Positions 26,293 to 35,332 of a stretch of 64,000 nt of DNA are shown here, one piece after another. The stretch spans positions 35,806-99,805 of the forward strand of contig JBEKGJ010000009.1 of assembly GCA_050012855.1 (NCBI GenBank). The letters run 5' to 3'. The notes beneath the pieces are model-generated. The model had not been told where the DNA came from. It made no database searches and saw only the letters and a list, made by a program, of their open reading frames with translations. The translations under genes were made by a program, and so were the position numbers. The DNA is from JAJXZJ01 sp050012855. Its GTDB lineage: Bacteria > Verrucomicrobiota > Verrucomicrobiia > Limisphaerales > J093. Numbering within the stretch: position 1 is the first letter of the stretch; every line of letters begins with the position of its first letter.

Positions 26293-27585
26293 ATGAAAGA
26301 TATTGTTCCGTCGCCACCGCCGGTCGTGCACAACCAATTCGAATCGGTCCGCGAGCTGTTCCGCCGGTTCGTGGTGCCCAGTTACGGGCGCTTTGACCTG
26401 GCCTTCCAGCGCGGCAGCGGCAGCTACCTTTGGGATGTAGCCGGGAAACGCTATCTCGACCTGGGTGGCGGCATCGCGGTCTGTTCGCTGGGCCATGCCC
26501 ATCCCGAGGTCACGCAGGCGCTCATCGAGCAGTCGCAGCAGTTGGTCCACGTCTCGAACCTTTACTATCACGAGCCGCAGGGCCGGCTGGCCGCCGGACT
26601 TGTCCGCCACCTGGCGTCCGGCAAAGTGTTTTTCGCCAATAGCGGCGCGGAGGCGAACGAGGGGCTGTTCAAGCTCGCGCGGCGCTTTGGCCACGACGAG
26701 GGGCGGTTCGAGATTCTCACGGCGCTCCATTCCTTCCACGGCCGCACGCTGGCCGGCATCGCGGCCACCGGCCAGGACAAAGTGAAGACGCGGTTTGGGC
26801 CGGTGGTGCCCGGCTTCCGGCACGTGCCGTTCAACGACCTCGCCGCCGCCCGCGCCGCGATCTCACCCGCCACGGCCGCCATCCTGATCGAAGGAATCCA
26901 GGGCGAGGGCGGCATCACGCCCGCCACGCCGGAGTATTTGCTGGGGCTGCGCGCCTTGTGCGATGAGAAAAAGCTGCTGCTGCTCATGGATGGCGTCCAA
27001 TGCGGCTATTTCCGTTCCGGCCGGTTTCAGAGCTTCCAGCGTCTCCTGGAGGACATTTCGGGGGCCGACGGATTCCTGCCCGATGGCGTTTCGATGGCGA
27101 AATCGCTGGGCAATGGTTTTCCGATCGGCGCGTTCTGGGTGCGCGAACCGCTGGCCGATCTGCTGGGACCTGGTTCGCACGCGACCACCTTTGGCGGCAC
27201 ACCGCTGGCCTGCGCCGTGGCGTTGAAGGTCCTCGAGGTGGTGGAGCGCGACCGGCTGGCGGACAACGCGCGGCACCTCGGCGAGTTTTTGAAAACCGAG
27301 TTGCTCCGGCTGGCGGCGCGGCACCCCGACCTCATTGAATCCGTGCGCGGCGTGGGACTGATGCTGGGCTTCGAGCTGGCCGACAAAAACACGATCCCGG
27401 CGTTCGCGCGCAGCGACAAACCGGCGGCCCTGCAACTGGTGGATCGCCTGCACAAAGCCGGTCTCCTGACCATTCCTTCCGGCGCTCAGGTGGTGCGCCT
27501 GCTGCCGGCGTTGAACCTGACGCAGGCCCAGGCGGTGGAAGGCATTGCGATCATCAGCGAAGTGTTGGCCGCACTGGCGGCGTAA
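26293..27585 (+). CDS. argD: Acetylornithine aminotransferase (class III PLP aminotransferase)
   Basis: 430 aa. Converts N-acetylglutamate semialdehyde to N-acetylornithine using glutamate and PLP. Motifs: YLWDVAGKRYLDLGGGIAVC, GHAHPEVTQALIEQ, FFANSGAEANEGLFKLAR, HSFHGRTLAGIAATG, LIEGIQGEGGI, the PLP-nitrogen Asp in LLLMDGVQCGYFRSGRF, and the Schiff-base Lys in SMAKSLGNGFPIGAF. The position after the Asp is Gly where most relatives have Glu (DEVQ to DGVQ). With argF immediately downstream (123-nt gap), the arginine assignment is favoured over other class III transaminases. Confidence 0.92.
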   Translation: MKDIVPSPPPVVHNQFESVRELFRRFVVPSYGRFDLAFQRGSGSYLWDVAGKRYLDLGGGIAVCSLGHAHPEVTQALIEQSQQLVHVSNLYYHEPQGRLAAGLVRHLASGKVFFANSGAEANEGLFKLARRFGHDEGRFEILTALHSFHGRTLAGIAATGQDKVKTRFGPVVPGFRHVPFNDLAAARAAISPATAAILIEGIQGEGGITPATPEYLLGLRALCDEKKLLLLMDGVQCGYFRSGRFQSFQRLLEDISGADGFLPDGVSMAKSLGNGFPIGAFWVREPLADLLGPGSHATTFGGTPLACAVALKVLEVVERDRLADNARHLGEFLKTELLRLAARHPDLIESVRGVGLMLGFELADKNTIPAFARSDKPAALQLVDRLHKAGLLTIPSGAQVVRLLPALNLTQAQAVEGIAIISEVLAALAA

Positions 27586-27708
27586 ACCGGCCGCCGGACA
27601 CCACCGCGAATTCGTTCGTGACGAACCGGGACGGTTTCGCATAAAAGGATGCTTTGATGCCTGTTCCCCTCCACCTGTGTGGGGCAGCGCTGTTGAACGC
27701 ATTGCATT

Positions 27709-28602
27709 ATGAGACACTTGTTGAGCCTCGAAGCCCTGGGGGCAGGCGAGATTGAGCACATCCTGCGGCAGGCCGCCGTGTTCAAGCGCGAACGGAGGTC
27801 CTCCGGCCAGTCGTTGCGCGGCCAGACTTGGGCGCTCCTGTTCAGCAAATCCTCGACCCGCACCCGCGTCTCCTTCGAGGTCGGCATTCGCGAACTGGGC
27901 GGACAGGTGATGTTCCTCAGCGCCGCCGATCTGCAACTCGGCCGCGGCGAGCTGATCAAGGACACCGCCCGGGTGCTTGGCCGCATGATCCATGGCGCTG
28001 TCATCCGCACCTTCGCCCAGACCGATGTGGAGGAATTTGCCCGCTACGCACAAATCCCCACGGTCAACGCGCTGACCGATGCCGAGCATCCGTGCCAGAT
28101 TCTGACGGACATGTTCACCTTCCAGGAGAAGCGCGGGCCGCTGGCCGGGCGGGTGGTGACGTTCGCGGGCGATGCCGCGTGCAACGTGGCTGCGTCCTGG
28201 ATCTTTGCCGCGGCGAAGCTCGGATTTGAATTGCGCCTGGCCGCGCCGAAGGCATTCCAACCCCCGCCCGAGCTCCTGCGGCGGGCCGGTGGCCGGATCG
28301 TTTGCACCGAGGATTTGCCCCAGGCTGCCAGCGGCGCGGACCTGCTTTACACCGACGTGTGGGTTTCGATGGGCAAGGAAGCCGAAGCGGCGGAGCGGTT
28401 GCGGTTGCTGGCCGGCTATCAAATCAACGCCGGCGTCGTGCGCCTGGCGAAACCCGACGTCCTAGTGATGCATTGCCTCCCGGCCTATCGCGGCAAGGAG
28501 ATTGACGAGGCGACGTTCGAGGCCCATGCCGGCACGATCTTCGATCAAGCCGAGAACCGTCTGCACACCCAGAAGGCGATTCTCGACTGGCTGATTAGTT
28601 GA
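27709..28602 (+). CDS. argF: Ornithine carbamoyltransferase
   Basis: 297 aa, normal length. Makes citrulline from ornithine and carbamoyl phosphate. Carbamoyl-phosphate site SKSSTRTRVSFEVG near residue 46, HPCQILTDMFTFQE, FAGDAACNVAASWIFAAAKL, DVWVSMGKE and the ornithine-binding HCLPAYRGKEI are all present. It follows argD in the same direction and is probably co-regulated, but a 123-nt spacer with a small inverted repeat (TTCGT...ACGAA, about 27611-27625) separates them. Confidence 0.95.
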   Translation: MRHLLSLEALGAGEIEHILRQAAVFKRERRSSGQSLRGQTWALLFSKSSTRTRVSFEVGIRELGGQVMFLSAADLQLGRGELIKDTARVLGRMIHGAVIRTFAQTDVEEFARYAQIPTVNALTDAEHPCQILTDMFTFQEKRGPLAGRVVTFAGDAACNVAASWIFAAAKLGFELRLAAPKAFQPPPELLRRAGGRIVCTEDLPQAASGADLLYTDVWVSMGKEAEAAERLRLLAGYQINAGVVRLAKPDVLVMHCLPAYRGKEIDEATFEAHAGTIFDQAENRLHTQKAILDWLIS

Positions 28603-28693
28603 GCGTTCGTCGGCGGCAGGGCAGGGGGCTGCTCGCCCGCTGGTGGGGGCTTTGTCCTCGACGGTCCCAGCCGCAGTGCTACATTGACCGGGT

Positions 28694-29923
28694 ATGTTAA
28701 CGCAAGCGCCCGTGGCGCCCCAGAAGATCAACCTCCGCCGGCCCGACGTCATGGCTGCGGTGCAGGCCCAGGTGGTCGCCCACTACCGCAGCGAGTTGGT
28801 GGAACGGATCCGCGCCAACGGCGGGGTGCTCTCCGCCGACGGTTTGACGGTGAAGCTGGCGAAGGAGTTTGGCTTCTGCTATGGCGTGGAACGCGCCATT
28901 GATCTGGCCTACGCAGCGCGCAAGATGTTCCCGTCGCCGAAGCGCATTTTTCTGCTCGGCGAGATCATTCACAACCCTGAGGTCAATGACCAGATCCGCG
29001 CCATGGGCATCGTCAGCATCCCGCCCAAACCCTCGGCGGCCGAGGTTGCCCACATTACGGCCGAGGATGTGGTGATCATCCCGGCCTTTGGCACCGAAGT
29101 GCAAACCCGGCGCCGCCTGGAAGCGAAGGGCTGCATCATGGTGGACACCACCTGTGGCGACGTCATGAGCGTCTGGAAACGCGTCCGCCAGTACTCGAAG
29201 GAAAACGTCACCAGCATCATCCACGGCAAGGCGAAGCACGAGGAAACCAAGGCCACCACCTCCCAGGCCACCGCCTATGCCAGCGGCCATTATCTGGTGG
29301 TGTACAACCTCGCGGAGACGGACTACGTCTGCAATTACATCCTGCAAGGCGGCGACCAGCACGAGTTCCTGGAGAAGTTCAAGGGCGCCCATTCGCCGGG
29401 GTTCGATCCGGACCTGCACCTGCGGGCGGTCGGGGTGGCCAACCAGACCACCATGTTGCGGGGCGAAACCGAGGAGGTGCAGCGCCGGATTCGCGTCGCG
29501 ATGGAGCAGAAATATGGCGCGGAGAACTGGTCCGAGCATTTCCGGTTCTTCGACACGATCTGCGGGGCCACCCAGGACCGGCAGGACGCGCTGGAGAAAT
29601 TGCTGGCCGAGCCGCTGGATTTGTTGCTCGTCATTGGCGGCTACAATTCCTCCAACACGTCACACCTCGCGGAAATGGGCGAGGCGCGCCTGCGCACCTT
29701 TTTCATCAAGAACGCCTCGAAAATGGCCTCCGACCAATTGATCGTCCACTACAACCAGCACCTGCTCAAGGAGGTCGAGACGCAGAACTGGTTGCCGGCC
29801 GGACGCATCACCGTCGGCATCACCGCCGGCGCTTCCTGTCCGAACAACCTGATCGAGGACGCCATCCGCCGGGTGTTTGAGCTGCGCGGCGTTTCCGTGC
29901 AGGAGTTGCTGGCCACCCGCTGA
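28694..29923 (+). CDS. ispH: 4-hydroxy-3-methylbut-2-enyl diphosphate reductase
   Basis: 409 aa, the longer form of the family with an N-terminal extension of about 50 residues, as in cyanobacterial and plant-type enzymes. Catalyses the last MEP-pathway step to IPP/DMAPP. The three cysteines that hold the iron-sulfur cluster are in KEFGFCYGVERAI, VDTTCGDVMSVW and TAGASCPNNLIED. The conserved HGKAKHEET and GGYNSSNTSHL stretches are also present. Same strand as dgt, with a 29-nt gap. Confidence 0.95.
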   Translation: MLTQAPVAPQKINLRRPDVMAAVQAQVVAHYRSELVERIRANGGVLSADGLTVKLAKEFGFCYGVERAIDLAYAARKMFPSPKRIFLLGEIIHNPEVNDQIRAMGIVSIPPKPSAAEVAHITAEDVVIIPAFGTEVQTRRRLEAKGCIMVDTTCGDVMSVWKRVRQYSKENVTSIIHGKAKHEETKATTSQATAYASGHYLVVYNLAETDYVCNYILQGGDQHEFLEKFKGAHSPGFDPDLHLRAVGVANQTTMLRGETEEVQRRIRVAMEQKYGAENWSEHFRFFDTICGATQDRQDALEKLLAEPLDLLLVIGGYNSSNTSHLAEMGEARLRTFFIKNASKMASDQLIVHYNQHLLKEVETQNWLPAGRITVGITAGASCPNNLIEDAIRRVFELRGVSVQELLATR

Positions 29924-29952
29924 CGGCGGATTGGCCGCGCGGGAGACTGTCC

Positions 29953-31116
29953 ATGCCCTGCACTCGCGAGGAACTCGAAGCGCGTGAGCGCGCCACACTG
30001 GCGCCGTTCGCCCAGTTCAGCGCCGATTCCCGCGGTCGCGCCTTCCCAGAGCCGCCGCCCGAGTGGCGCACCCAGTTCCAGCGGGACCGCGACCGCATCA
30101 TCCACTCGCGCGCGTTTCGCCGGCTGGAATACAAGACCCAGGTGTTCCTGAACGGCACGGGGGATCACCTCCGCACCCGGCTCACGCACACGATGGAAGT
30201 CGCCGCGATCGCGCGCAACATCGCCCGCGCCTTGCGCCTGAACGAGGACCTCGCCGAGGCCATCGCGCTGGCGCACGATCTCGGTCATTCCCCGTTCGGG
30301 CACAGCGGCGAACGTGCCCTGAACGAACTCATGCGCGGTCATGGCGGCTTCGAGCACAATCGCCACAGCCTGCGGATCGTCGAAGAACTCGAACAGAAAT
30401 ACCCCGATTTTCCCGGGCTCAATCTGACCTGGGAAGTACGCGAAGGACTGGCCAAACACCGGACCGGCTTCGACCGGCCGGCCGGCCGGCTGGGCTTCGA
30501 CGCGAAGTGCAGTTCCCTCGAGGCGCAGGTGGCGGATGTCGCCGATGAAATCGCCTACTCCAGCCACGATCTGGACGACGGGCTCGACGCCGGTTTGCTG
30601 TCCGAGGCGCGCCTGAGCAGGAACGTGCGCATCTGGCGGATGGCGACCGCGAAAGTGCGGCGCGAACGGGGCGTGCTCGCTGACGAATGCCGGCGTCACT
30701 TCACGATTCGTTGCATCATTGACGACCAGGTGCGCAAGGTGGTGACCATCACGGAACGACGGCTGGCGGCGGCGCAGGTGCGCAGCGCGGATGACGTGCG
30801 GCGTCAAAGCCGGCCGCTGGTGCAGTTCAGTCCGCACCGCCGCGGCCTGAACCGGGAACTGCGCACCTACCTTTACGGCCACCTTTACAACTGCCGGGCC
30901 GTCCACGGTCCCAACGCCCAGGCGGTGGAAATGCTGCGGCAATTGTTCCGGTTCTACCTGGCACACCCGGAAACGCTGGGGGAACAGGCCCGGAAGCGCG
31001 TGGCCCGGCACGGCCTGCACCGCGCCGCCTGTGATTATCTGGCCGGCATGACCGACCGCTACGCGTTGCAGGAATACGCGCGCCTGATCGGACACCGGGC
31101 CCACACCGCTGGTTAA
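29953..31116 (+). CDS. dgt: Deoxyguanosinetriphosphate triphosphohydrolase-like HD protein
   Basis: 387 aa. The HD-domain metal ligands are visible: RLTHTMEVAAIARNIARAL, then ALAHDLGHSPFGHSGE near residue 110, and DEIAYSSHDLDDGL near 197. The N-terminal FQRDRDRIIHSRAFRRLEYK, TQVF is characteristic of bacterial dNTPases of the Dgt type. The enzyme hydrolyses dNTPs to deoxynucleosides and triphosphate. It is shorter than E. coli Dgt (505 aa) and belongs to the widespread dGTPase-like group, so the preferred nucleotide is uncertain. Confidence 0.92.
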   Translation: MPCTREELEARERATLAPFAQFSADSRGRAFPEPPPEWRTQFQRDRDRIIHSRAFRRLEYKTQVFLNGTGDHLRTRLTHTMEVAAIARNIARALRLNEDLAEAIALAHDLGHSPFGHSGERALNELMRGHGGFEHNRHSLRIVEELEQKYPDFPGLNLTWEVREGLAKHRTGFDRPAGRLGFDAKCSSLEAQVADVADEIAYSSHDLDDGLDAGLLSEARLSRNVRIWRMATAKVRRERGVLADECRRHFTIRCIIDDQVRKVVTITERRLAAAQVRSADDVRRQSRPLVQFSPHRRGLNRELRTYLYGHLYNCRAVHGPNAQAVEMLRQLFRFYLAHPETLGEQARKRVARHGLHRAACDYLAGMTDRYALQEYARLIGHRAHTAG

Positions 31117-31277
31117 CGGCCACGAGCGACGGAGCGACGACTCGCCCGGCGGTCAAGCTGCCAGCTTGCCAGATTTGCTGGGTCGTGGACCGCCGGGCCG
31201 TGATTGGGGCCACCGGCCACATGCGACAACGGCCCACCCAGCGGGCGGACCGCCACCAAACAAATGGCATCCCGCAT

Positions 31278-31335
31278 GGTAGGGCCGAACTGCGTCTCGG
31301 CCCCAATTGGGGCGGCGCAGCAGTGCCGCCCTACC
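31278..31335. terminator. Inverted-repeat structure between convergent genes
   Basis: GGTAGGGC (31278-31285) pairs with GCCCTACC (31328-31335). A perfect 14-bp palindrome, GCCCCAATTGGGGC (31300-31313), lies inside. It sits between dgt (+) and the minus-strand gene ending at 31387, so it could serve as a bidirectional terminator. There is no obvious T-run, and it may instead be a dispersed repeat unit. Confidence 0.5.
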
Positions 31336-31386
31336 GGCCTTGCGCTCTTTGCGCGTTTTCGCGGCGACCCAACTGCGGTTTTCGGC

Positions 31387-32073
31387 TTAATTGGTCGTGC
31401 CGGTCGTGGTGGCCGGCGCGCGGGGTGTGATGGTCAGCCGGCCGTCCTTGACCAGGATGCTCTCCAGCTTACGCATGGTATCGGCCACCTGTGGATTCTG
31501 CGTGGCGCTCTCGGCGAGGTTTTGGCCGCGGAGCTGGGTCATGAACGCCTCCGGCACCGGCTGGCCTTTCACCACCAAGTCCTGCGGCGTCACCACCAGG
31601 GCTCCGTTTTGCAGGGACACTCGCAAGGTCGCCCCGCCGTTGAGGAAACGTCCCTTGCCCTTGATGAGGGGGACCTTGTCCAACGGCAGGCTGATCTGGC
31701 CTTTGACCTGATCGCCTTCGAGCGTGACATAGACCTTGTCCTTGAACTCGCGGAAGTCGGGCGAACTCGCGATCAGGCAATTGATGCCCTTGGTATCGAG
31801 TTCGAGCGGGGCATTGGTCAACCCCTTGGCCAGCGCGTCGCCGAAGCTCTTGAACTGGGCCTGGACCGCGGCGGCTTCCTCGGCGGTGAACTGCGCCTTG
31901 GGCAACACCATCGGCTGGGTTTCGGTGTACTGCGCCACGAACTGGTTCACTTTGCCCAGGAGGTAGCGCACGCCGATGACCCCGGCGACCACCACCAGCA
32001 GCGCCAGGATCACAGCGGTCAGGCAGCCATAAAAGAAACAACCGCGTCCTTGTTTTACCTGTTGTTCGCTCAT
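31387..32073 (-). CDS. Membrane-anchored periplasmic protein of unknown function
   Basis: 228 aa. A short cytoplasmic N-terminus (MSEQQVKQGRG) is followed by one membrane helix (FFYGCLTAVILALLVVVAGV) and a soluble domain of about 190 residues rich in beta-strand-like segments (FKDKVYVTLEGDQVKGQISL, GATLRVSLQNGALVV). No catalytic motif or family is recognised. It is convergent with dgt and divergent from lepA. Confidence 0.7.
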   Translation of the reverse strand: MSEQQVKQGRGCFFYGCLTAVILALLVVVAGVIGVRYLLGKVNQFVAQYTETQPMVLPKAQFTAEEAAAVQAQFKSFGDALAKGLTNAPLELDTKGINCLIASSPDFREFKDKVYVTLEGDQVKGQISLPLDKVPLIKGKGRFLNGGATLRVSLQNGALVVTPQDLVVKGQPVPEAFMTQLRGQNLAESATQNPQVADTMRKLESILVKDGRLTITPRAPATTTGTTN

Positions 32074-32286
32074 AGTCAGTGTGGATTGCGGTCCGGAGCA
32101 TCGGCGAATCCCGCCGCCAGCTCAACTCGAAAATCCGGTTTCCCAAGCCGCACGGGGTGCAGTTTCGGCTTTTCATCAGGGCTGGCGACGTTATGGTCAG
32201 CCCCACGCTGGTTGGCGCGCGGTTTCGGCGCGGCGCGGCCGGGATGCCGCCGCCCCGTCGGCCCGGAAACCGGGCGCCCTTGAACG

Positions 32287-34077
32287 ATGGATATCGCACA
32301 CATACGCAATTTCAGCATCATCGCCCATATTGATCATGGGAAAACGACGCTGTCCGACCGGCTGTTGAACCGGACGGGGACGATCTCCGACCGGGACATG
32401 CAGGAGCAACTGCTGGATTCGATGGACCTGGAGCGGGAGCGCGGCATCACGATCAAGGCGCACCCGGTGACGATGAGTTACATCGCCAAAAACGGCGAAA
32501 CCTACGAGCTGAACCTGATTGACACGCCCGGGCACGTGGACTTCACCTACGAAGTCTCGCGCAGCTTGAGCGCCTGCGAAGGGGCGCTGCTCATCGTGGA
32601 CGCGGCCCAGGGCGTCGAAGCCCAGACGGTCGCCAATGTCCACCTGGCGATGAAGCACGAGCTGACAATCATTCCGGTGATCAACAAGATTGACCTGCCG
32701 CATGCCGACATCGCGCAGGCCCGGCAGCAACTCGAAGACATCCTCGCCATCCCCGCCGAAACGGCAATCCTGGCCAGCGCCAAGGAAGGCATCGGCATTG
32801 ACGACATTCTCGAGGCGATCGTGGCCCGCATCCCGGCGCCCAAGCCCACCGGCGCGAGCGGCCTGCAGGCGCTCTGCTTCGACTCCCTGTTCGACACTTA
32901 CAAGGGCGTGGTGACCCACGTCCGCATCTTCAACGGCGAACTGCGCGCCGGTCTCCCAGTCAAACTCCTCTACTCGGGCAAGAACTTCGAAGTCAAGGAG
33001 GTGGGCAGCTTCAACCCCAAGCCGTACGTCCGCGACCGGCTCGAGGTCGGCGAAACGGGCTACTTCACCGCCAACATCAAAAGTCCCAAGGACGTCAAGA
33101 TGGGGGACACGGTTACCGACAGTCGCGTGCCGGCGCCGGCCCTGCCGGGCTTCCAGGAAATCCACCCGATGGTGTTCAGCGGCATCTACCCGATCAACAC
33201 GGCGGATTACGAGCACCTGAAGGCCAGCCTGGGCAAGTTGCAGCTCAACGATTCGGCCTTTGTCTATCAGGCCGAAAGCTCCGTCGCGCTGGGCTTCGGC
33301 TTCCGCTGCGGCTTCCTCGGCCTGCTTCACCTCGAGATCGTCCAGGAACGTCTCCGCCGCGAATACGCCATGGACATCATCGCCACCTACCCGAGCGTGG
33401 TGTACAAAGTGAAGCTGACGAACGGCGAGGTGAAGGACATTGACAACCCGGCTTTCCTGCCGGAAGTGACCTTCATCGAGGAAGTCCAGGAGCCGGTGGT
33501 CCGCACGTTCATCATCTGCCCAAACGAGTATATCGGCGACATGATGGCGCTGGTTTCCGAGAAGCGCGGGATCCTCGACCACACCGAAACGCTGGACCCA
33601 CGGCGGGTCATGATGACCTCGATGGTTCCCCTGAATGAAATTCTGATTGATTTTCACGACCGCATCAAGAGCCTGACCCGCGGCTACGGTTCCATGGACT
33701 ATGAGCACACCGGGTACCAGGTGTCCGACATGGTGAAGCTCGACATCCTGGTGAACGGGGAGCCGGTGGACGCGTTTTCCTGCATGGTCCATCGCGAGAA
33801 AGCGGAGGGCCGCGGCCGGGCGCTGGCCGCCAAGCTGAAGGAGGTTATTCCCCGGCAGCAGTTCGCCATCGCCATCCAGGCGGCCATCGGCGGCAAGATC
33901 GTGGCGCGGGAAACGGTCAGCGCCTTCCGCAAAGACGTCACCGCCAAGTGTTATGGCGGCGACATCAGCCGCAAACGCAAATTGCTCGAGAAGCAGAAGG
34001 AAGGCAAAAAACGCATGAAATCCATCGGCTCGGTGAACATCCCGCAGGAGGCTTTCATCGAAGTGCTCAAGGCGTAA
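32287..34077 (+). CDS. lepA: Elongation factor 4 (LepA GTPase)
   Basis: 596 aa, normal length. A ribosome-associated GTPase. G1 AHIDHGKTTLSDR near residue 13, G2 region RERGITIKA, G3 DTPGHVDFTYEV and G4 NKIDLPHADI are all present. The LepA-specific C-terminal domain ends with KAKCYGGDISRKRKLLEKQ-like sequence (here VTAKCYGGDISRKRKLLEKQ) and KEGKKRMKSIGSVNIPQEAF. It is followed at 55 nt by two signal peptidase genes, the widespread lepA-lepB arrangement. Confidence 0.98.
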   Translation: MDIAHIRNFSIIAHIDHGKTTLSDRLLNRTGTISDRDMQEQLLDSMDLERERGITIKAHPVTMSYIAKNGETYELNLIDTPGHVDFTYEVSRSLSACEGALLIVDAAQGVEAQTVANVHLAMKHELTIIPVINKIDLPHADIAQARQQLEDILAIPAETAILASAKEGIGIDDILEAIVARIPAPKPTGASGLQALCFDSLFDTYKGVVTHVRIFNGELRAGLPVKLLYSGKNFEVKEVGSFNPKPYVRDRLEVGETGYFTANIKSPKDVKMGDTVTDSRVPAPALPGFQEIHPMVFSGIYPINTADYEHLKASLGKLQLNDSAFVYQAESSVALGFGFRCGFLGLLHLEIVQERLRREYAMDIIATYPSVVYKVKLTNGEVKDIDNPAFLPEVTFIEEVQEPVVRTFIICPNEYIGDMMALVSEKRGILDHTETLDPRRVMMTSMVPLNEILIDFHDRIKSLTRGYGSMDYEHTGYQVSDMVKLDILVNGEPVDAFSCMVHREKAEGRGRALAAKLKEVIPRQQFAIAIQAAIGGKIVARETVSAFRKDVTAKCYGGDISRKRKLLEKQKEGKKRMKSIGSVNIPQEAFIEVLKA

Positions 34078-34132
34078 ACCCTTTGGTCCAGGACGGGCAG
34101 GGCAGGGGAGCCCACCCGCCGGAAGGAATCGA

Positions 34133-35329
34133 ATGAACTTGCGATGGTTGGTTTCAAAAACGGTGCGACAGGCGGTGGATCTGCGCCAGCAGGTCATCGT
34201 CATCCTGAACTCCCAGCGCGACATCCTCGCGCCCAAGGCGCTGGCCGAGGCGACGGCGGCGCTCAAGGCGTTCGACGAGGCGCGGGCGCGCCATCCGAAC
34301 GACGCGACGCTCGAAGCCGAAGTGAAGAAGCTGGAGGAAGCTGCGACGAAATGGTTCCAGCCGTATCCAAACGCCGGCACCCGCGAGAACCTCAAGGAAT
34401 TCCTGGTCAGCGGCGTGTTGATCCTGACCATCTTCAGCTTCTTCGTCCAGCCGATGAAGATTCCCTCCGGCTCGGCGCAGCCAACCCTCTACGGCAATGT
34501 CGTCACGGATCTGCGGACCAACGCGCAGATCACCGTTCCCGACCGGTGGGGCCGCTTCCTCGATTGGTTCCGCGGCCTCGACTACCACGTCTGGGTGGCC
34601 AAGGATGGGGGCACGCTGCACATCGAGCCGGTCACCACGTCGTTTGGCTTCATCAAACAGCAGCGGTTCCTGCTCGGCAATGATGCCTACACGTTTTGGT
34701 GGCCGGTTGATCATCTGGCCGAACAGTGCGGCGTGAGTCCCGGCCAGGAATTCAAGGCCGGCGACACCGTGCTCAAACTCAGGGTCCGGGGCGGCGACCG
34801 GCTGTTCGTGGACCGGCTCACTTACAATTTCCGCCGGCCCGAGCGCGGTGAAATTATCGTCTTCCACACCGTGGACATTGATCACACGCTTCGCGTCTGG
34901 AACGGGTACCCGGTGCTCACCTCCAACACGCATTACATCAAGCGTCTGGTCGGGCTGAGTGGAGAAAAGGTGCGGATCGGCAACGACCGCCATGTCATCA
35001 TCAACGGCGAACGCCTCGATGCCACGACGCGGCGCTTCGAGCACGTGTATTCCTTCACCGGCAAGCCGCGGGACAGCGTTTATTCCGGGCACGTAAACGA
35101 CCTGGTGTCGGTCCAAACCGGACTGCCCGCCAGGAAACTGGCGCCGCTTTTCCCGGATGAGAACACCGAATTCGAGGTGCGGCCCAACTACTATCTCGCA
35201 TTAGGCGACAACACCATGAACAGCTTCGATGGCCGTGGCTGGGGCGATTTCCCGCGCGAGCACGTGGTCGGCCGGGCCCTGTTCGTGTTCTGGCCATTTA
35301 CCAGCCGCTTCGGCCTGGTGTATCAGTAG
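34133..35329 (+). CDS. lepB: Signal peptidase I (first of two tandem copies)
   Basis: 398 aa. Cleaves Sec/Tat signal peptides at the outer face of the inner membrane. A membrane helix (FLVSGVLILTIFSFFVQP) at about residue 88-105 leads into the serine box MKIPSGSAQPTLYG (nucleophile Ser near residue 111; the Met normally after the Ser is Ala). The catalytic lysine is in HYIKRLVGLSGEKV near 268, and the last box YLALGDNTMNSFDGRGWG is intact. An insertion of roughly 90 residues separates the Ser box from the GGDRLFVDRL strand. The N-terminal ~85 residues are helical and predicted cytoplasmic. The next gene is a paralogue only 3 nt away. Confidence 0.93.
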   Translation: MNLRWLVSKTVRQAVDLRQQVIVILNSQRDILAPKALAEATAALKAFDEARARHPNDATLEAEVKKLEEAATKWFQPYPNAGTRENLKEFLVSGVLILTIFSFFVQPMKIPSGSAQPTLYGNVVTDLRTNAQITVPDRWGRFLDWFRGLDYHVWVAKDGGTLHIEPVTTSFGFIKQQRFLLGNDAYTFWWPVDHLAEQCGVSPGQEFKAGDTVLKLRVRGGDRLFVDRLTYNFRRPERGEIIVFHTVDIDHTLRVWNGYPVLTSNTHYIKRLVGLSGEKVRIGNDRHVIINGERLDATTRRFEHVYSFTGKPRDSVYSGHVNDLVSVQTGLPARKLAPLFPDENTEFEVRPNYYLALGDNTMNSFDGRGWGDFPREHVVGRALFVFWPFTSRFGLVYQ

Positions 35330-35332
35330 CCC

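Noticed and set aside
32197..34431. 744-codon minus-strand open frame opposite lepA.
   Set aside because: Antisense shadow in GC-rich DNA; lepA explains the constraint.
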